64,000 nt of DNA, from the NCBI GenBank assembly GCA_902782445.1, contig CACZNC010000008.1, positions 1 to 64,000 on the forward strand, in the 5' to 3' direction. Below the pieces are notes generated by a model that had not been told where the DNA came from, did not search any database, and saw only the letters and a program-made list of their open reading frames with translations. Positions 26,072 to 35,123 of the stretch are shown piece by piece; within the stretch, counting starts at the first letter, position 1, and each line of letters starts with the position of its first letter. The position numbers and the translations under genes were made by a program. Origin of the DNA: an uncultured Ruminococcus sp. (GTDB taxonomy: Bacteria; Bacillota; Clostridia; Oscillospirales; CAG-272).

Positions 26072-27556
26072 ATGAAGAAGGCCCAACGACTCGTATGCTT
26101 CCTCCTGTCCTTCTTGCTGCTCGGATCTGCCGCCGCCTGCGGGGAAAGGGCGGATGAACCGGATACTCCCGCCGCCGGTACGCCCGTCTCCGAGTCCCCT
26201 TCGGCAGTCGAAGCCGGGGAGACCGCCGCGCCGGAGGAGACCGATCCAAAGCCCGAACTGCCCGAAAAGGACTATCAGGGATACGAATTCCTCGTCCTCG
26301 GCGGGGAATCGTTCCTCGCGCGCATGCTGGCCGACGAAATGACCGGCGAAGTCGTCAACGACGCGATCTTTCAGGCCAACCGGGAGGTTTCGGATACCTT
26401 CAACGTCAAGTTCCAGAAGAACGTCGTCAACGACCGCGACACGAACCTGATCAAGTCGTCGGTCGCGTCGGGGCAGGACGACTACGACCTGATCTGCTTC
26501 CACGACTGCGACACCGCGAGCATGTCCCTGAACGGCTGGTTCCACAACATCAGCGCCCTGCCCTATGTGGACACGGAAGCCGCGTGGTGGCCCCGCTTCA
26601 CCGTGGATTCTCTCACCATCAACGGGAAGATGCTCTATTTCTCGAATTACATTTCCTACAACTCCTCCTCCACCGTGCAGGTCGCGTTCTTCAACAACGG
26701 TCTGGTGACGGACTACGATCTTGACAACCCCTACGACCTCGTGCGGGAGGGGACGTGGACCGTCGACAAAATGGGGGCCCTCACGGGATCGCTCTATCGG
26801 GACGCGAACGGCGACGGCCAGCAGGACGAGGGTGACGTCTTCGGACTCATCGCGTTCAACTACCCCTACCGCTGGGCGGAGACCTTTGGCATCGAGGCGT
26901 ATCAAAAGGTCGCTCCCGATTCCGCGGAACTGACGCTCGACATCAACAACGAATCGATCATCACGCTGATGGAGAAGCTCCACAACTGGTTCTACTCCGG
27001 CGACAGCGGGATCTGGGTCGATTTCGACAGGGACAGCACCGTGAGCCGGGGGATCTTCTGCGCCGGAAACGCCGTCTTCGCCTTCGACACGGTCGGAAAC
27101 CTGACGCCCCTTCTGCTCGATACGGACATCAATTACGGCATCGTCCCCTATCCGAAGCGCGACGAGACGCAGACGGACTATTACGCCGGATGCAACGACC
27201 GCCTGTTCTCCGTCCCGATCACGGCGTCCGATCTCGAGCGCACGGGGATCATCGTCGAGGCCATGAGCTACGCGGGATTCAAGAACATCCTCCCGGCCTA
27301 CGTCGAGCGCACGCTTCAGTCGAGGTACGCCACGGACGAGGACTGCACGGAAATGCTGAATCTGGTGATCCAGAATCAGGTGCTGAGCCTGTCCTACCTC
27401 TTCGCCAACGCCGTTCCGAATGGGATGCAGTTCCGGATCGTCTACGACACCGTGAAGAGCGGCAATTTCGCCTCATGGTACAAGGGGAGCGAAAAGAAGG
27501 AACTCAAATTCATGCAGAAGCTGACCGAGTTTTACAGCTCGACTGAAAATCCGTAA
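26072..27556 (+). CDS. Extracellular solute-binding lipoprotein, orphan (intact paralogue 1)
   Basis: A 494-residue lipoprotein with signal peptide MKKAQRLVCFLLSFLLLG and lipobox SAAAC. A Pro/Glu linker leads to the family signature LADEMTGEVVNDAIFQANRE (about residues 88-107). ASGQDDYDLICFHD follows, then VREGTWTVDKM and, in the C-terminal lobe, INYGIVPYPKRDETQTDYY. This is the family-1 (sugar-type) solute-binding fold. No ABC permease or ATPase gene lies nearby. AAAGGAG precedes the ATG, and the gene is a single unit ending at the terminator at 27613. Six members of this family occur in the window. The ligand is unknown, but a carbohydrate is likely. Confidence 0.88.
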   Translation: MKKAQRLVCFLLSFLLLGSAAACGERADEPDTPAAGTPVSESPSAVEAGETAAPEETDPKPELPEKDYQGYEFLVLGGESFLARMLADEMTGEVVNDAIFQANREVSDTFNVKFQKNVVNDRDTNLIKSSVASGQDDYDLICFHDCDTASMSLNGWFHNISALPYVDTEAAWWPRFTVDSLTINGKMLYFSNYISYNSSSTVQVAFFNNGLVTDYDLDNPYDLVREGTWTVDKMGALTGSLYRDANGDGQQDEGDVFGLIAFNYPYRWAETFGIEAYQKVAPDSAELTLDINNESIITLMEKLHNWFYSGDSGIWVDFDRDSTVSRGIFCAGNAVFAFDTVGNLTPLLLDTDINYGIVPYPKRDETQTDYYAGCNDRLFSVPITASDLERTGIIVEAMSYAGFKNILPAYVERTLQSRYATDEDCTEMLNLVIQNQVLSLSYLFANAVPNGMQFRIVYDTVKSGNFASWYKGSEKKELKFMQKLTEFYSSTENP

Positions 27557-27612
27557 GAGGAACCTTGCCGCACAGATCCTCTGTCAACAGCCGGCTTTGT
27601 CAGTACAAAGAA

Positions 27613-27670
27613 GATCCCCACCCCAGGAGAAGGAGATGCCCTTCCCGAGGATGGGGATCGTTTGATTTTA
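27613..27670 (+). terminator. Terminator of solute-binding lipoprotein 1
   Basis: GATCCCCA (27613-27620) pairs with TGGGGATC (27652-27659); TTTGATTTTA follows. It overlaps the stop of the convergent DUF3592 gene. Confidence 0.75.
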
Positions 27671-28123
27671 CTGAGAATTATCCTTCGGCTTTTTCTTTCC
27701 CTTCTCCAGCGCGAATCCCGCCGCGGCGAGAACCGCTCCCACCGCAGAGAAGATCACACCCTGCACCACGTCGTTCTTCCCGGTCGGCGACATCCCTTCG
27801 ATGTACACCTTCGTGAAGGAGGTGGGGTGCATTTTCATCGGGATCTCCTTCCCGACTTCATAGGGATCCTTTGTTGTGAAGGTGACCGTCATCGGGCTGT
27901 AACCCGGCGTATACTCGACCGTTGTGCTGTACTTCGATCCGGAGGCCGAGGAGTCCACCACTGTTCCGACGAGTTCTTCCGTGCACTCCGCATTCTTCCT
28001 GTTCGTATCGCCGCTGATTACGAAAATAAAATAGAGTCCGATGAGAAACACGATGATGCCGGCCGCGATCGCGATCCTCGTGCCGTAGAGTCTGCGCCGA
28101 CTGCGTTCCGAGTAGGTTGCCAT
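27668..28123 (-). CDS. DUF3592-type small membrane protein
   Basis: A 151-residue protein with two membrane segments (about residues 16-38 and 118-138). Between them an extracytoplasmic domain reads LVGTVVDSSASGSKYSTTVEY, the core pattern of DUF3592. A basic C-terminus EKGKKKPKD follows. AAGGAGG precedes the ATG at 28123; the upstream in-frame start at 28195 coincides with the promoter and is excluded. Function is unknown. It forms a single-gene unit with a TTGCGCAA-type promoter. Confidence 0.8.
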   Translation of the reverse strand: MATYSERSRRRLYGTRIAIAAGIIVFLIGLYFIFVISGDTNRKNAECTEELVGTVVDSSASGSKYSTTVEYTPGYSPMTVTFTTKDPYEVGKEIPMKMHPTSFTKVYIEGMSPTGKNDVVQGVIFSAVGAVLAAAGFALEKGKKKPKDNSQ

Positions 28124-28166
28124 TCTGATCCTCCTTTTATTTTGAAAAGCGTTCATGTCCGTTCCT

Positions 28167-28195
28167 ATTATACCACACTCTCTCCTCTTGCGCAA
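28167..28195 (-). promoter_or_regulatory. TTGCGCAA-type promoter of the DUF3592 gene
   Basis: Minus strand TTGCGC (28190-28195), 17 nt ending TGTGG, TATAAT (28167-28172). The -35 region is the palindrome TTGCGCAA, shared with promoters at 30696 and 53953. Confidence 0.8.
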
Positions 28196-28220
28196 TAGGT
28201 TTTTGCTTTTACAGGACGAG

Positions 28221-28262
28221 AAAAATCCCGCGGGGAACCCTTTTCGTGAGTTCGTCCGCGGG
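28221..28262 (-). terminator. Terminator of solute-binding lipoprotein 2
   Basis: Minus strand CCCGCGG (28256-28262) pairs with CCGCGGG (28227-28233), followed by ATTTTT. It sits about 25 nt upstream of the next promoter. Confidence 0.85.
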
Positions 28263-28285
28263 ACGGTACGGTCGGCGGGAAAAGA

Positions 28286-29791
28286 TCAGCCGCCCTGCTC
28301 CTGCGAGCTTTCAATTTCCTGATAGGCCGCGATCATCTTGTCGATCGTTTTGGTGATGACCTTGGAGCGGGATTTGACGGCGGAGGCGAGATCTTTATTG
28401 TTGTTGTAGAACATTGCCACCACAAAGGTGTCGCGGATGGAATCGACCAGAATGGAGTCGCCGAAGTCCACGATCCGGTGTTCCAGATAGACGTCGATCA
28501 TCGCGGAGGAATCCTCGTCCCGGGCGAACTTGGATTTCAGCGCGATGTCCTTGTAAGCGGGAACGACGCTGTTGAAGGATTCGCAGTTCAGGGCTTCGAG
28601 CACGATGGCGGACATCTCCGGACTCGGCACGGTGACCGGGATCACGGAAGCGTCGTAGAAGGAGATCCGGCTGTAATAGTCGGCCTGACTCTCGTCGTAC
28701 TTCGGGAAGGGCACGATGCCGAAGTCGTAGTCCATATCGCGCAGAGACTCGATGTAGTAGAAGATCGTGGCGAGGAAGAGTCCCTGATTGTTGCGGAACA
28801 TATTGTGGTAGTCTACGGCCTCGTTCGTGGTGTCGTTCGTGAGATACCACGCGTTGTTGTCGTTCAGCACGGCGAAGGTCTTTTCGAATACGGAAAGGAA
28901 GTGCTCGTCGGTGCCCATCGAGAAAACCGGGATGTTGCCGGCGTCCTTCGAGACATACCAGGCGCCGCCGGCGGGGAGGAAGGCGCAGTGCAGGAATTTG
29001 GCTGTTCCGAGCACGCCCCACTGATCGTTCGCATTCAACGCGCCGTCGCCGTCCAGATCCATCGTGACGGAGGAGGCCATGGTCCCGAAGGCGTCGAAGG
29101 TCCACCTGCCCTCCCGGACCGTCGAATACAGGTCGTCAAACTGATACTGGGCGAAGAGATCCTTGTTGAACAGCATGACGTTCATGAAGTCGATCGTGGT
29201 CAGGTTCGCGGAGCCTATGGCCGTGAAATACCGGTCGCCGACCGCGATCATACGGGTCAGTTCGTCGTCCCAGTAGGGCTTTTCGAGGTTGATGAACTCC
29301 ATGGAACTGATGTCGAAGCACAGACCCTTCTGCGCCATTTTGTCCGCGGCGGTGCATCGGACGTTCATGAGGGAGAAGGTGTCGTCGCCGGACTGGACAT
29401 TGTTCTGGGCCATGATCTCGTCGGAGTAAACGGTCTCGGTGAACGCGATGTTGAAGCGTTCCGCAGTTTTCAGATTCCGACTGTAGATCGCGTCGTTGAG
29501 CACCTCGCCGTTCATCTCCTCGGCAAGATACGCATAGTGTGTGGTGTTGGAGCGGGTATAGATGTTGAAGGCGGCTCCGTCGTAGTTCCGCTCGGGCAGA
29601 TCGTCCGTGACAATCTCCGGTTTGTCGGGTTCGGCGTCGGCGGAACTGCCCGGATCGGCTGACTGTGCTGCGCCGTTCTGGGAGGCAGGGGCGTCCTCCG
29701 CGGCGTTTTCCGTCTGCTGCGAGCAGGCAGAAAGCAGGGGCAGCGCGCACATCAGAAGCACGAGAAGAAGAGCGGCTGTTTTTTGTCTCAT
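28286..29791 (-). CDS. Extracellular solute-binding lipoprotein, orphan (intact paralogue 2)
   Basis: A 501-residue lipoprotein with signal MRQKTAALLLVLLMCALPLL and lipobox LSAC. Family signatures are LAEEMNGEVLNDAIYSRN (about residue 90), VREGRWTFDAFGTMASSVTM, an EF-hand-like MDLDGDGALNANDQWG and, near 390, FGIVPFPKYDESQADYYSR. A longer upstream in-frame start at 30040 was rejected because it spans the promoter; GAGG precedes the ATG used here. It is a single-gene unit with no permease nearby. The acidic DxDxDG loop may bind calcium and is shared by paralogues 3 (36617) and 4 (42201). Confidence 0.88.
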   Translation of the reverse strand: MRQKTAALLLVLLMCALPLLSACSQQTENAAEDAPASQNGAAQSADPGSSADAEPDKPEIVTDDLPERNYDGAAFNIYTRSNTTHYAYLAEEMNGEVLNDAIYSRNLKTAERFNIAFTETVYSDEIMAQNNVQSGDDTFSLMNVRCTAADKMAQKGLCFDISSMEFINLEKPYWDDELTRMIAVGDRYFTAIGSANLTTIDFMNVMLFNKDLFAQYQFDDLYSTVREGRWTFDAFGTMASSVTMDLDGDGALNANDQWGVLGTAKFLHCAFLPAGGAWYVSKDAGNIPVFSMGTDEHFLSVFEKTFAVLNDNNAWYLTNDTTNEAVDYHNMFRNNQGLFLATIFYYIESLRDMDYDFGIVPFPKYDESQADYYSRISFYDASVIPVTVPSPEMSAIVLEALNCESFNSVVPAYKDIALKSKFARDEDSSAMIDVYLEHRIVDFGDSILVDSIRDTFVVAMFYNNNKDLASAVKSRSKVITKTIDKMIAAYQEIESSQEQGG

Positions 29792-29825
29792 GATGAACCT
29801 CGTTTTGTGATGGAAAGATGAGAAA

Positions 29826-29854
29826 ATTATAGCACACTGTGAGGAATAAATCAA
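29826..29854 (-). promoter_or_regulatory. Promoter of solute-binding lipoprotein 2
   Basis: Minus strand TTGATT (29849-29854), 17 nt, TATAAT (29826-29831) with extended TGTGC. Confidence 0.8.
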
Positions 29855-30012
29855 GAAGGAAAAACGGATTTTTGTTTTTTTCAATTTTCTTTTAGAAATC
29901 CTCGGGATGCAAATCACGGGCAGGGCGGGAACGGATCGTCCTTTGTCCCGCAGGGGGCAGAGATAAAGAACGGGAGAACTCCGCAGCCGTATCGACGTCG
30001 GCAGGAGAGACG

Positions 30013-30050
30013 AAAAAAGCGCCGCCCGGAACATTTCCATCCCAGGCGGC
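30013..30050 (-). terminator. Terminator of the DUF2284 gene
   Basis: Minus strand GCCGCC...GGCGGC hairpin followed by GCTTTTTT. It is about 67 nt after the DUF2284 stop and similar in sequence to the terminator at 567-603. Confidence 0.8.
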
Positions 30051-30116
30051 TTAAAGGGGTTACGGTTGATTTCGCTGCTTCTCCGCAGTCGTTTGAGCCG
30101 TACCTGCTTTGGCCCG

Positions 30117-30653
30117 TTATTCCAGCAGAAAACATGCCGAATACGTCATGGTGCCTCTGCCGTGGTTATACGGAATTCCGCAATCCCGGCAGACTTGCGT
30201 CACGAACAGACCGAATCCTTCCATCGAATAGACCATCCTGTCAGGGAAGCGGCAGGGATTGTCCGGGTAGGTACATTCTTTGCAGTTTTTACAGCCTCCC
30301 GCCCCCAGCGCCAAAAGATCGGGCCAGGCTTCCCTGAGACGCTGATACAGCCGCTGGAAATTCTCTCCGTGGCGCTTCCCAAGCTCCTGTATGCCTTCCC
30401 AGTCGAAGTCGTCTTCCAGAGTCTGCACGCTCTGGACGAGAAGGCCTCTTTTGTACTTTGCAAGGATCCTCCGGCTCTCCTCGAGATCCCCGAACGCGGG
30501 AGGGCAGGCCCATGTTTTGTTGTACTGACCGCACCGGTTCGCCGCGCAGGCGTCGCGGACATCCTGAAGGACTTCGAGCTTCGCCGCGTCCATCGGAGCC
30601 GCGCAGTCAAATCCGTATTCCTCAGCGAGGGCGAGCAGTTCCTGATCTGTCAT
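30117..30653 (-). CDS. DUF2284 predicted metal-binding protein
   Basis: A 178-residue cytoplasmic protein with the cysteine pattern of DUF2284: CGQYNKTWACPP (about residues 41-52), then GCKNCKECTYPDNPCRFPD (about 119-137), then VCRDCGIPYNHG near the end. The nine or so cysteines suggest an iron-sulfur or zinc site. Function is unestablished; homologues often lie near corrinoid or radical enzymes. It has its own TTGCGCAA-type promoter and a terminator. Confidence 0.88.
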   Translation of the reverse strand: MTDQELLALAEEYGFDCAAPMDAAKLEVLQDVRDACAANRCGQYNKTWACPPAFGDLEESRRILAKYKRGLLVQSVQTLEDDFDWEGIQELGKRHGENFQRLYQRLREAWPDLLALGAGGCKNCKECTYPDNPCRFPDRMVYSMEGFGLFVTQVCRDCGIPYNHGRGTMTYSACFLLE

Positions 30654-30695
30654 GATGGTATACTCCTTTTCGAGTCAGTTTTCCATTCCAAGGTC

Positions 30696-30724
30696 ATTAT
30701 ACCACATCCCCGCCCCTTGCGCAA
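30696..30724 (-). promoter_or_regulatory. TTGCGCAA-type promoter of the DUF2284 gene
   Basis: Minus strand TTGCGC (30719-30724), 17 nt ending ATGTGG, TATAAT (30696-30701). It is nearly identical in layout to the promoters at 28167 and 53953. Confidence 0.8.
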
Positions 30725-30781
30725 TCTTTTCAAGAGAATATCTCCCTGTTTGGGTGGGGAGAGGATAAGCGGAAACTCCGT

Positions 30782-31924
30782 TCACAGGCCGAACAGTTCC
30801 GCCGCCTTTTCCATCCGTTCCGCCACCGGGACGTCAAACGGACAGCGTTCCTCGCATCCCCGGCATCCGATGCACTCCGACGCGGTATGGCCGAGGCTCG
30901 CGTAATGGGATCGGACGCTTTCCGGGATTTCCGGCTGGGCGGCGGCGAGATCGTAGAATTTGTTTACCATCGCGATATCGATCTCCATCGGGCAGGGGGA
31001 GCAGTGTCCGCAGTAGGTACACTGTCCCTTGCTGGCGTGAAGAGGCGCGGAGGCGATCACGGAAGCATAGTCCTTTTCCTCCTCGGACGCCGTTTCATAG
31101 GAAACCGCCTCGTCCACCTGCGCCGTGGTGTCGTATCCGCAGAGAATGGAGGACACCCCCGGCCTTGTCAGAGCATAATGGATGCACTGGCACGGGGTGA
31201 ATGCGACGCCGAACGGGGAACGCTTCGGATCGAACAGCGCGCCGCCGAAAAAGCCCTTCATGACGGTGATCCCCACGTCCCGCTCCTCGCAGATCCGATA
31301 GAGTTCCGCCCGCTCGGGATCGATCCCGGACAGGTCTTTGTCGTATCCTCCGAAGAGAGTTTCGATGTCGTCGCTTGCCGGTTTCAGATCGAACGCCGGA
31401 TTGATGCTGAACAGGATCATTTCAATGAACCCCGATTCCGCCGCCATCTTCGCGATCCTCGGATTGTGCGTGCTGAGCCCGATGTGCCGGATCCGTCCGT
31501 CTGCGTGAAGCTCCTTCACATAGCCGATGTACTCCGTGTTCATGCAGGTGTCCCAGTCTTCGAGGGTATCGATGTAGTGGATCATCCCGAGGTCGATGTA
31601 TCCGCCCCCGATCCGCGCGAGGAGGTCCTCGAACGCCGGTTTCACGAACTGCATATCACGAGTCCGGACATACTGCCCGTCCTGCCAGGTCGAGCCGATA
31701 TGCCCCTGCACAAACCATTTGTCCCTACGCGGCGCGATGGCTTTTCCGATGATATCGCGGGATTTCGGGTCCGCCATCCAGCAGTCGATGATGTTGATCC
31801 CGCAGTCTCCCGCGTGTCGGATCAGAGCGATCCCGTCTTCCTCGGGATGCCGCTCCAGCCATTCCCCGCCGAAGCCGATCTCGCTGACATTCAGTTCCGT
31901 TTTGCCAAGTCTTCTTGTTCGCAT
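30782..31924 (-). CDS. Aldo/keto reductase with C-terminal 4Fe-4S domain
   Basis: A 380-residue protein: an aldo/keto reductase barrel (MRTRRLGKTELNVSEIGFGG start, IIDCWMADPKSRDIIG near 45, DLGMIHYID near 110) followed from about residue 295 by two cysteine clusters. The first is CTYCGHCSPCPMEIDI and the second CIGCRGCEERCPFDVP, each fitting a 4Fe-4S centre. Such fusions are common in anaerobes, and electrons may come from ferredoxin instead of NADPH. The catalytic Tyr/His are not in their classical positions, so substrate and direction are unknown. GGAGG precedes the ATG; promoter at 32021-32050. Confidence 0.88.
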   Translation of the reverse strand: MRTRRLGKTELNVSEIGFGGEWLERHPEEDGIALIRHAGDCGINIIDCWMADPKSRDIIGKAIAPRRDKWFVQGHIGSTWQDGQYVRTRDMQFVKPAFEDLLARIGGGYIDLGMIHYIDTLEDWDTCMNTEYIGYVKELHADGRIRHIGLSTHNPRIAKMAAESGFIEMILFSINPAFDLKPASDDIETLFGGYDKDLSGIDPERAELYRICEERDVGITVMKGFFGGALFDPKRSPFGVAFTPCQCIHYALTRPGVSSILCGYDTTAQVDEAVSYETASEEEKDYASVIASAPLHASKGQCTYCGHCSPCPMEIDIAMVNKFYDLAAAQPEIPESVRSHYASLGHTASECIGCRGCEERCPFDVPVAERMEKAAELFGL

Positions 31925-32020
31925 GTTTCTCCTCCGGGATTATCCCTCGCCGGATCAACGGTGTGTTTCGTCACCCAATTGGTTCCCGTTTCGGCGCGGC
32001 CTTTTTCCTGATCTCTGTTT

Positions 32021-32050
32021 ATTATATCACTCCCCCACCCTTCCGGTCAA
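32021..32050 (-). promoter_or_regulatory. Promoter of the aldo/keto reductase, part of a repeated module
   Basis: Minus strand TTGACC (32045-32050), 18 nt, TATAAT (32021-32026). Its spacer GGAAGGGTGGGGGAGTGA differs by one base from that of the promoter at 38240-38269. Confidence 0.8.
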
Positions 32051-32072
32051 CAGGCAGGGCCGTTCCGCCGTG

Positions 32073-32098
32073 AAAAAAGCCGCTCCCGGGGGAACGAC
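32073..32098 (-). terminator. Terminator of the SpaA-like secreted protein gene
   Basis: Minus strand GTCGTTCC pairs with GGAGCGGC, followed by TTTTTT. Nearly the same sequence occurs at 38292 and 54004, each time 21 nt from a promoter -35 box. Confidence 0.8.
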
Positions 32099-32168
32099 TT
32101 TTTTTGAGAAATATCAATCTTTTTCGGTGAATAAACCCCGCTGAAAAATCAGGCCGGAAGAGGCTCGA

Positions 32169-33203
32169 TCATTCGGCGGTCTTTTTCGCAAATTCCACCC
32201 ACTCGCCGTCCATCTCGACATACAGGTTTTCTCCCTCGACGGTGTAGGAATAGGAGACGCCGGGAGCGGTCAGGGTCGTGCTTCCCCACAGGAACTCTAC
32301 CGGATCTTCAAAACAGAGAGTCCCCGTGTGATCCTCGTTGAGGATGACCTGCAATTTCGCGCCGGTCTCGTCCGCGGACTCGTACACGCCGGGAATATAG
32401 GAGTACATGGTCTGCGGGCCGAAATCGAAGTAGGTGATCGAATCGATCAGTTCCGCAAGCGTATCGCTGACGGCCATGTCAGCCGCCTCGTCGCCGGTCA
32501 GGAGGCTTTCGATCTCGAACATCAGCACGCCCCCGTTGTATTCGCCGGCGATGGCGCTCTTTACCAGTTGGTCTTCCTCGAGCGTTCTCCAATAACCCCA
32601 TTTATCGTCGGTCCCCGGGAAGAGGCCTTCGCTTCTTTGGATCTTCTCCTGGACGCCCCATGCTTCGACCGTCTCATAGAGCGCTTCCTCGGGCTGTTTT
32701 TTGGCGATCCAGCGGACGGTCACCTTGTTCGCCCCGGTGGGTTCGCCGAGGTAAACGAACTCTGCGGTGTGCTCGTCGATGTCCTTCGATTCCACTGTCA
32801 GAGCATTGTAACGGATCTGGAACCCGTCCGCGCTCATGTATGTCATCTGCTCGTGTCCGTCTTCAGGCGCATCGGCGGGAACCTCAAGGACGGTACGGAC
32901 GAATCCGGATCCGGTGATGCGGAACGTCACTTCGCCGTTCTCGCAGCTCCAGCGGTACAGACCGGTCGTCAGATGTCCGACGGAAACGCTCCCCTTTTCA
33001 TTGGTCTCATACTTGCCAAGTAAAGTATCGCCGCTGGAATACGGATTCACTCTATAAAGTTCGACCGAAGCTCCCGTGACCGGTTCCCCTACCTTTTTGA
33101 CGGTGAGGAGATCCGCTCCCGGAAACGGCATCACCGCGCCGTGAGCCGCAAACGAACCTCCGAGCATCACCGCGGCGAGAATCGTGGAGATGGTTTTTGT
33201 CAT
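32169..33203 (-). CDS. Secreted protein with SpaA/Cna-B-like N-terminal domain
   Basis: The 344-residue protein begins with signal peptide MTKTISTILAAVMLGGSFAA (cleavage near AHGAV). Residues about 30-105 read VGEPVTGASVELYRVNPY and then TNEKGSVSVGHLTTGLYRW, the pattern of prealbumin-like SpaA/Cna-B domains of Gram-positive surface proteins. The rest is a beta-rich region ending in VILNEDHTGTLCFEDPVEFL and SYTVEGENLYVEMDGEWVEF, which resembles DUF5640-type lipocalin-like repeats. There is no LPXTG or membrane anchor, so it is probably released. AAGGA precedes the ATG. Single-gene unit. Confidence 0.75.
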   Translation of the reverse strand: MTKTISTILAAVMLGGSFAAHGAVMPFPGADLLTVKKVGEPVTGASVELYRVNPYSSGDTLLGKYETNEKGSVSVGHLTTGLYRWSCENGEVTFRITGSGFVRTVLEVPADAPEDGHEQMTYMSADGFQIRYNALTVESKDIDEHTAEFVYLGEPTGANKVTVRWIAKKQPEEALYETVEAWGVQEKIQRSEGLFPGTDDKWGYWRTLEEDQLVKSAIAGEYNGGVLMFEIESLLTGDEAADMAVSDTLAELIDSITYFDFGPQTMYSYIPGVYESADETGAKLQVILNEDHTGTLCFEDPVEFLWGSTTLTAPGVSYSYTVEGENLYVEMDGEWVEFAKKTAE

Positions 33204-33549
33204 TGTGTTTTTCCTTTCGCAGCTGTTTTACAGAAATTGTTCATCCGAACAGCCCTATTATACCGCACTCTCCTCCGTATGTCAATCCTGATCTTGCCCG
33301 GAATTGACCGGCTCAATCGTTCAGGAAGAGTTCCGTTCCGCTGTCCTTCCCCGCATGGGATACCGGCCATGATCTGCTCCTTCAAATCCCGGTATACCGG
33401 GATGCCCCGCGAACGGGCAGCGAATCAAGTGCCTGAGCCATCTTATCGGCTGGTTGTTCGACCGTCCGCAGCTGTTCCGCGGAAAAGGCGTCGAAATCCG
33501 GGGATACGGGCCGGTCTCTGCTCCATGACTTCCCTTCCCTGCCTGTATT
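33204..33549. other. Gene-free interval after the sulfatase gene, with one promoter
   Basis: It holds the promoter at 33257-33285. On the minus strand between 33525 and 33380 an open stretch reads PDFDAFSAEQLRTVEQPADK in one frame without a start or ribosome site; it may be a relic of a gene tail. I see nothing else. Confidence 0.4.
33257..33285 (-). promoter_or_regulatory. Promoter of the SpaA-like protein gene
   Basis: Minus strand TTGACA (33280-33285), 17 nt, TATAAT (33257-33262). Confidence 0.85.
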
Positions 33550-34956
33550 TCAGTCTGCCTTTGTCCGCTTGATGATCCGATCCTCTACCCAGTTCTCGCG
33601 GTAGTATCCCACCGGGTGGAAGCGGTCGTTGACCCGGGCCATCTCGGCGGCCATTTTGTCTTTCATCTCCGAAAGGACGGGCGCGGAATCTGCTTCTCCC
33701 GCGAGGTTTTTCATCTGCAGAGGATCGGCGAGGTTGTCGTACAGGTGCTCTTCCCCGTCTTTCAGATAGACGGCATAGGTGTACCGTTTTGTGCGGAAGG
33801 CCCTCCATTCGAATCCCTCGCCCCAGTCCGCCGTCGCTCCGGTCCCCATCATGAGGGCTCCGTCCGGTTCGGGCGCTCCGGGTTTCCCGAGAAGGGAGGC
33901 CGAAAGATCCCGCCCTTCCACGTCCTCCGGGATCGGGAGTCCGCACAGCGCGAGCAGCGTCGGCATCACATCGACCGTGTTGAGGCAGACGCCGCAGGAT
34001 CTTTCCGGGATCGTCCCCGGACAGCGCACAAGGAAAGGCACGCGGACAGCCTCTTCATAGAAGATGTTCTTCGCTCTCCGTCCGTGGGCGCCGAAGAGTT
34101 CTCCGTGATCCGAGGTGAAAACGAAGAGCGTGTCCTTTTCGATCCCGAGCCGTTCGATCGCTTCCCGCATCCGGCCGACGTTCCGGTCCACATCGGCGAC
34201 CATGGCATAATAGACCCGCATCCAGTCGGGGATCCGCTCCCTCTCCTCCCGGGACAGCCGCGCCCATCCGTCGGCATGGGGATCGTTCTCTGGCAGATAG
34301 TTGTCCGGCAGGGAGAATTCCGTATCCCGGAACTTTGCGAGCCATTCCGCCGGGACATTGTCCTCGTCCCAGGGGTCGTGCGGCGTACCGACGGAGAGGA
34401 AGAGCGCAAATGGCCTGTCTCCCTCCGCCAGCCGTTCCAGTTCGCGGATCGCCATATCCGTCTGGCAGTCCGGTTCATAGGCCCCTTCTCCGTACCGGAT
34501 CTTCTCCGGGGTGTTCAGGTGATAATAGGAGTTCTCGCCGTAGTTGTTATGATGGAAATTGTACGCGGCGAAATAGTCGTCGAAGCCGAGGCGGTCGGGT
34601 CCTGCCGGGATAAAGGAATTCTTCGGATCGAAGTGGTTGCCGAGCTCGTTCGCGTAGAGATGCCACTTGCCGATGTAGGCCGTCTCGTAACCCGCGCGGT
34701 CCAGCGCTTTCGCGATCGTGTCGTGATCCGGGGAGATGCGGATTTCGTTGATGACCATCCCGGTGGAGGTGGTGTATTTCCCCGTGAAGAGCGAGGCGCG
34801 GTAGGGAGCGCACACGGGATGTCCCGATACGGCGTTCGAAAGCTCGCAGGACTCCCGGGCGAGGCGGTCGATGTTGGGGGTTTCAGCGCGGAGGTCGCCG
34901 GCATATCCGCAGGACTGCCGCCGCAGCTGATCGGCAAACATATAGACGATATTCAT
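33550..34956 (-). CDS. Cysteine-type sulfatase
   Basis: A 468-residue arylsulfatase-family enzyme. The N-terminal metal site is FADQL-like (D9), the catalytic signature is CAPYR at residues 49-53 within GHPVCAPYRASLFTGKY, and GKWHLY (about 107-112) and TSDHGELFGAHG (about 285-296) complete the active site. Cys at the formylglycine position means activation by a radical-SAM sulfatase maturase, which is not in the window. There is no signal peptide, so the substrate is probably an imported sulfated sugar. Promoter at 35018-35046. Confidence 0.9.
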   Translation of the reverse strand: MNIVYMFADQLRRQSCGYAGDLRAETPNIDRLARESCELSNAVSGHPVCAPYRASLFTGKYTTSTGMVINEIRISPDHDTIAKALDRAGYETAYIGKWHLYANELGNHFDPKNSFIPAGPDRLGFDDYFAAYNFHHNNYGENSYYHLNTPEKIRYGEGAYEPDCQTDMAIRELERLAEGDRPFALFLSVGTPHDPWDEDNVPAEWLAKFRDTEFSLPDNYLPENDPHADGWARLSREERERIPDWMRVYYAMVADVDRNVGRMREAIERLGIEKDTLFVFTSDHGELFGAHGRRAKNIFYEEAVRVPFLVRCPGTIPERSCGVCLNTVDVMPTLLALCGLPIPEDVEGRDLSASLLGKPGAPEPDGALMMGTGATADWGEGFEWRAFRTKRYTYAVYLKDGEEHLYDNLADPLQMKNLAGEADSAPVLSEMKDKMAAEMARVNDRFHPVGYYRENWVEDRIIKRTKAD

Positions 34957-35017
34957 TTTTCACCTTTCCGGAAAGCAATCGCCATCCTATCCGTGTTCTG
35001 ATTTACCTGCTGTCCTC

Positions 35018-35046
35018 ATTATACACGGGATACAATGAAAAGTCAA
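35018..35046 (-). promoter_or_regulatory. Promoter of the sulfatase gene
   Basis: Minus strand TTGACT (35041-35046), 17 nt, TATAAT (35018-35023). Confidence 0.8.
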
Positions 35047-35094
35047 CAGGCGCTTGAATCCGCCGGGAAGCGGAAAAACTCCCCGCAAAAGATC

Positions 35095-35123
35095 TTGCAC
35101 ATCGGCCGGAGCGGATATATAAT
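35095..35123 (+). promoter_or_regulatory. Promoter of the XRE-type membrane regulator
   Basis: TTGCAC (35095-35100), 17 nt, TATAAT (35118-35123). Confidence 0.75.

Noticed and set aside
29792..30040. 83-codon N-terminal extension of solute-binding lipoprotein 2
   Set aside because: It spans the promoter at 29826-29854, and the signal peptide begins only at 29791.
33443..33946. Leftward 167-codon frame overlapping the sulfatase end
   Set aside because: Arg/Gly-rich shadow of the sulfatase in another frame, no ribosome site.
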